DNA of 64,000 nt from CATQHP01 sp965214915 (lineage in GTDB: Bacteria; Acidobacteriota; Terriglobia; Bryobacterales; UBA6623): the NCBI GenBank assembly GCA_965214915.1, contig CBDCCP010000001.1:1240001-1304000 (forward strand), written 5' to 3'. The translations under genes and the position numbers were made by a program. The notes under the pieces are model-generated. The model was not told the DNA's origin. It searched no databases and saw only the letters and a list, made by a program, of their open reading frames with translations. Of this stretch, positions 61,896-64,000 are shown one piece after another; position 1 is the stretch's first letter, and every line of letters begins with the position of its first letter.

Positions 61896-62494
61896 CAGCC
61901 CGCCTCGATGCTTTTGACGATATCGAGGTAGTGGTTCATGATTCTGTACACCCGGAAACCCGCCGCCCGGACGTTCTCGACCGTCGGCCGGTTGACTTCC
62001 GGGCCGAATCGCCGCGCGATCGGATTCATGGCGTGCAGCATCGGCTGGAACGGAAACCAGCGGCTGCCGGTGTGCTCGAACATGCGCAGCTCTCCGCCCG
62101 GCCGCAGCGCCCGCCGGAGTTGCCTGAGGGCCTCGACCGGGCGGGGCACGGAACAAAACGTGCAGGACGTATAAATTTGATCGAAATGCGCCGGCGGAAA
62201 ATCCAGCTCATGCACGTCCATCTGCCGCAATTCGAGCGCGCCGTCGTAGGCGGCGGCCCGGAGCTTCGCCCGTGCGAGCATTTTCTCGCTGATGTCGATG
62301 CCGACGATGTTTTGTCCGGGCGGGAAAAATGCGATATCGAGACCCGTCCCGACCGCCAGAAACAGGATTCTGCCGGACATGTGCGCGAACAACGCCCGCT
62401 TGTAATCCGCCCAGCGGCGCTCGGACGCCGGCGCGGAGAAGCGGTCGTAGGTCGCGGCCGCCCGGTTCCACTTTTGGCGCGCGGCTTCGTCCAT
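61892..62494 (-). CDS. Class I SAM-dependent methyltransferase
   Basis: This 200-residue methyltransferase has motif I ILFLAVGTGLDIAFF, then VGIDISEKMLARAK and MDVHELDFPPAHFDQIY, and ALRPGGELRMFEHTG. It resembles UbiE/small-molecule methyltransferases but the substrate is unknown. Its ATG overlaps the stop of the membrane-protein gene upstream (TGATG). Confidence 0.88.
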   Translation of the reverse strand: MDEAARQKWNRAAATYDRFSAPASERRWADYKRALFAHMSGRILFLAVGTGLDIAFFPPGQNIVGIDISEKMLARAKLRAAAYDGALELRQMDVHELDFPPAHFDQIYTSCTFCSVPRPVEALRQLRRALRPGGELRMFEHTGSRWFPFQPMLHAMNPIARRFGPEVNRPTVENVRAAGFRVYRIMNHYLDIVKSIEAGC

Positions 62495-62859
62495 CAGGAA
62501 GCTTTTCCCCGCAACAGGGCGTTCATCAGGCAGGTGAACAGGAACGCCGCCGCGCCGGCGGCCGCTCCCAACGCGGCGGCATGACCTGCGCTCCCGACGG
62601 TCATCGCGCCGGTCATGCCGGCCGCCATGCCGGCCAGCATCGAGGGCATCATCACCTCGAAGCTGCCGAATGCCGCTTGAAACGGCAGAGAGACCGCGAA
62701 CGCCGCCGCCATGCCCAGGAACATGCCGAGCGGCATCGCGATTGCCGCCGGCCAGGATTGGGGCAAGACGGCGCCCGCAACGGCTGCCGCCGCGGCGCCC
62801 GAAGCGACCGCGGAAAGAAAATCCCCGGTGAGGAAGAAAAAGCGGCGCGCGACGGTCAC
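62494..62859 (-). CDS. Small multi-helix membrane protein, unknown function
   Basis: This protein of about 121 residues is very Ala/Gly/Met-rich and hydrophobic, with about three to four membrane helices containing repeated small residues (for example MAAGMTGAMTVGSAGHAAALG). I do not recognise the family. GTG 62859 is inferred from its position 11 nt after trpF; a longer frame upstream is trpF shadow. Its stop overlaps the methyltransferase start. Confidence 0.55.
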   Translation of the reverse strand: MTVARRFFFLTGDFLSAVASGAAAAAVAGAVLPQSWPAAIAMPLGMFLGMAAAFAVSLPFQAAFGSFEVMMPSMLAGMAAGMTGAMTVGSAGHAAALGAAAGAAAFLFTCLMNALLRGKAS

Positions 62860-62869
62860 GGCAGCTTCC

Positions 62870-63532
62870 CTACGCGCCGTCCGGCGCCGGCGCGGCGGCC
62901 GCTTGCAGAAAGGCGCGCACTTTCTCTGGATCCTTGACGCCGGGCTCTTTTTCCAGACGCGAGCTCGCGTCCACGCCCCAGGGCGCGATCCGGCGCACCG
63001 CCGCGGCGACGTTCGCGCCGTCGATTCCGCCGGCAACGACGATCTTGCCGTAGCGCTTGGCCTCGAGCGCCAACGGCCAGGGGAAGGTTTCGCCGGCGCC
63101 CCCGAACAGGCCGTCCTTCGCGGTGTCCAGCAGGAACGCATCGACGTGGAAATCCGCCAGCGCGGACGCGCGAAAACCCGCGCCCACGCGCACCGCCTTC
63201 CAGACCTCGACGCCCGGCGGCAGCTTTTCGCGAACCCGGCGGCAGCGCCGCGGCGTCTCTGTTCCGTGCAACTGGACAACGTTCAGCCGCGCGGCCCCAA
63301 CCGTGTCCGCGATGGTTTCGGGGTCTTCGTCGACGAACACGCCGACACGCCGCACTTTGCGCGGAACGCGGGCGGTAATCGCCGCCGCCCGCGGCGCGCT
63401 TACCGCCCGCGGGCTGCCGGGGTAGAAGACCATGCCGAGCGCGTTGGCGCCGCATGAGACGGCGTGCAGCGCGTCCGCCGGCCGCGTAAGGCCGCAGACC
63501 TTGCGAACTACGGGCTGCGCTGCATCCGTCAT
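62870..63532 (-). CDS. trpF: Phosphoribosylanthranilate isomerase
   Basis: This 220-residue TIM-barrel enzyme carries out the third step of tryptophan synthesis. It has KVCGLTRPADA (catalytic Cys region; Val replaces the usual Ile), VGVFVD, LNVVQLHGTE, FLLDTAKDGLFGGAG, IVVAGGIDGANV and GVDASSRLEKEPG(V)KD. Other trp genes are not in the window. Confidence 0.93.
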   Translation of the reverse strand: MTDAAQPVVRKVCGLTRPADALHAVSCGANALGMVFYPGSPRAVSAPRAAAITARVPRKVRRVGVFVDEDPETIADTVGAARLNVVQLHGTETPRRCRRVREKLPPGVEVWKAVRVGAGFRASALADFHVDAFLLDTAKDGLFGGAGETFPWPLALEAKRYGKIVVAGGIDGANVAAAVRRIAPWGVDASSRLEKEPGVKDPEKVRAFLQAAAAPAPDGA

Positions 63533-63580
63533 GATTCGAAGCCGCCGGCCGATCCTCAGGAGCGCCGGCCCATTGTTGCG

Positions 63581-64000
63581 CTATTCCGAAGCTTGGGGAA
63601 GCGAGGCCGCTTCGCCGTCGGTAATGCCGAATACCCAACGGATGCCCTCCAGCCACATCTGCTGCATGTCGGCGCGGTCCCAGACCGATTCGCGGTGACC
63701 CAGCACGCAACTGAACACGCGGCCTTTGCCGAACTCGCGCACCCAGGCCAGCGCGTAGTCGCCGTCCGTCCGCTCCACGTTTTTTTTGGTCATGTCCACG
63801 CTGGAAGTGTCGAGACTCATCAGCACGCGGAGTTTGTCGCGCGAGTAATGGTTGAGTTGATAGATTTCGTCCGTAATTTTGAATTTTTTGGGGAAATGCC
63901 GCGTGATCGGATGCGCGCGGTCGTCCACCCGCACGGTCACTTCCTGATGCCAGGGATGATGGTTGAAGGCGCCGCCGACCATGTCGATGTATTCGGGCCA
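63581..64000 (-). CDS. ThuA-like protein, C-terminal part (partial at right edge)
   Basis: The frame is open to the end of the window and codes for about 139 residues of a ThuA-domain protein: FNHHPWHQEVTVRV, HPITRHFPKKFKITDEIYQ, RTDGDYALAWVREFGKGRVF and CVLGHRESVW. These match the C-terminal half of the trehalose-utilisation/ThuA family often found next to dehydrogenases. The start lies outside the window. It ends 48 nt before the trpF start, on the same strand. Confidence 0.88.
   Translation of the reverse strand, partial: WPEYIDMVGGAFNHHPWHQEVTVRVDDRAHPITRHFPKKFKITDEIYQLNHYSRDKLRVLMSLDTSSVDMTKKNVERTDGDYALAWVREFGKGRVFSCVLGHRESVWDRADMQQMWLEGIRWVFGITDGEAASLPQASE

Overview
The window is about 64 kb of GC-rich bacterial chromosome, most likely from an acidobacterium of the Bryobacterales/Solibacter type. 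The clues are: the end of an Oar-like TonB-dependent barrel at the left edge; a giant secreted protein ending in the C-terminal domain (TIGR03437) that is greatly expanded in Solibacter-like genomes; two sulfatases; an LmbE-type deacetylase; and a multihaem cytochrome/beta-propeller pair. Housekeeping genes are intact and normally arranged, so this is chromosome rather than plasmid. Species assignment is inference.

Layout. 1-1446: C-terminal part of a TonB-dependent receptor. 1514-9046: one plus-strand operon for a type IV pilus/type II secretion-like assembly machine (platform protein, ATPase, PilM/N/O/P-like proteins, and a pseudopilin with a very long Gly/Pro-rich tail). 9098-12094: a frameshifted antitoxin relic, a small membrane protein, ribosomal protein L31, and rnhA-cysS. 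12151-21305: lipoprotein sulfatase, SDR dehydrogenase, and a 2107-residue protein with 12 NHL and 12 Ig-like repeats, with a perfect AT-rich palindrome upstream. 21306-30545: TfoX-like protein, amidohydrolase, miaA, epimerase, ftsY-ribD-ribE, TIM-barrel isomerase, and a membrane-anchored glycosidase-like protein. 30662-37670: RRM protein, metallopeptidase-like protein, LmbE deacetylase, methyltransferase, Tat sulfatase and TPR protein.

37751-46914 is an accessory island: an 8.5-copy 61-bp tandem repeat with a covarying stem, a Fic enzyme followed by a HigA-like regulator, the Gp37/Gp68-TcmP pair, a HepT-MntA toxin-antitoxin pair, a single-chain restriction-modification enzyme and a lower-GC winged-helix-like gene. 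The part from HepT to the winged-helix-like gene is bracketed by a 112-bp direct repeat. One copy is the true 3' end of the neighbouring beta-propeller gene; the other is a diverged duplicate of the same 3' end. This is the arrangement left by site-specific integration into a gene 3' end, although no integrase is visible.

46915-58216 is a long minus-strand gene train (YgfZ, PP2C phosphatase, lipocalin-like protein, sirtuin, MutM, MenC-like enolase, EamA transporter, acyl-CoA dehydrogenase, DUF2085 protein, pentahaem cytochrome, beta-propeller). Many of its genes are joined by 4-nt stop/start overlaps with GTG or TTG starts. 58238-64000: MBL hydrolase, DJ-1/PfpI protein, tRNA-Ser(GCU), lysC-dapB, and on the minus strand trpF, a small membrane protein and a methyltransferase, then the C-terminal part of a ThuA-like protein running off the right edge.

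All assignments come from reading motifs and gene context; no database search was run.
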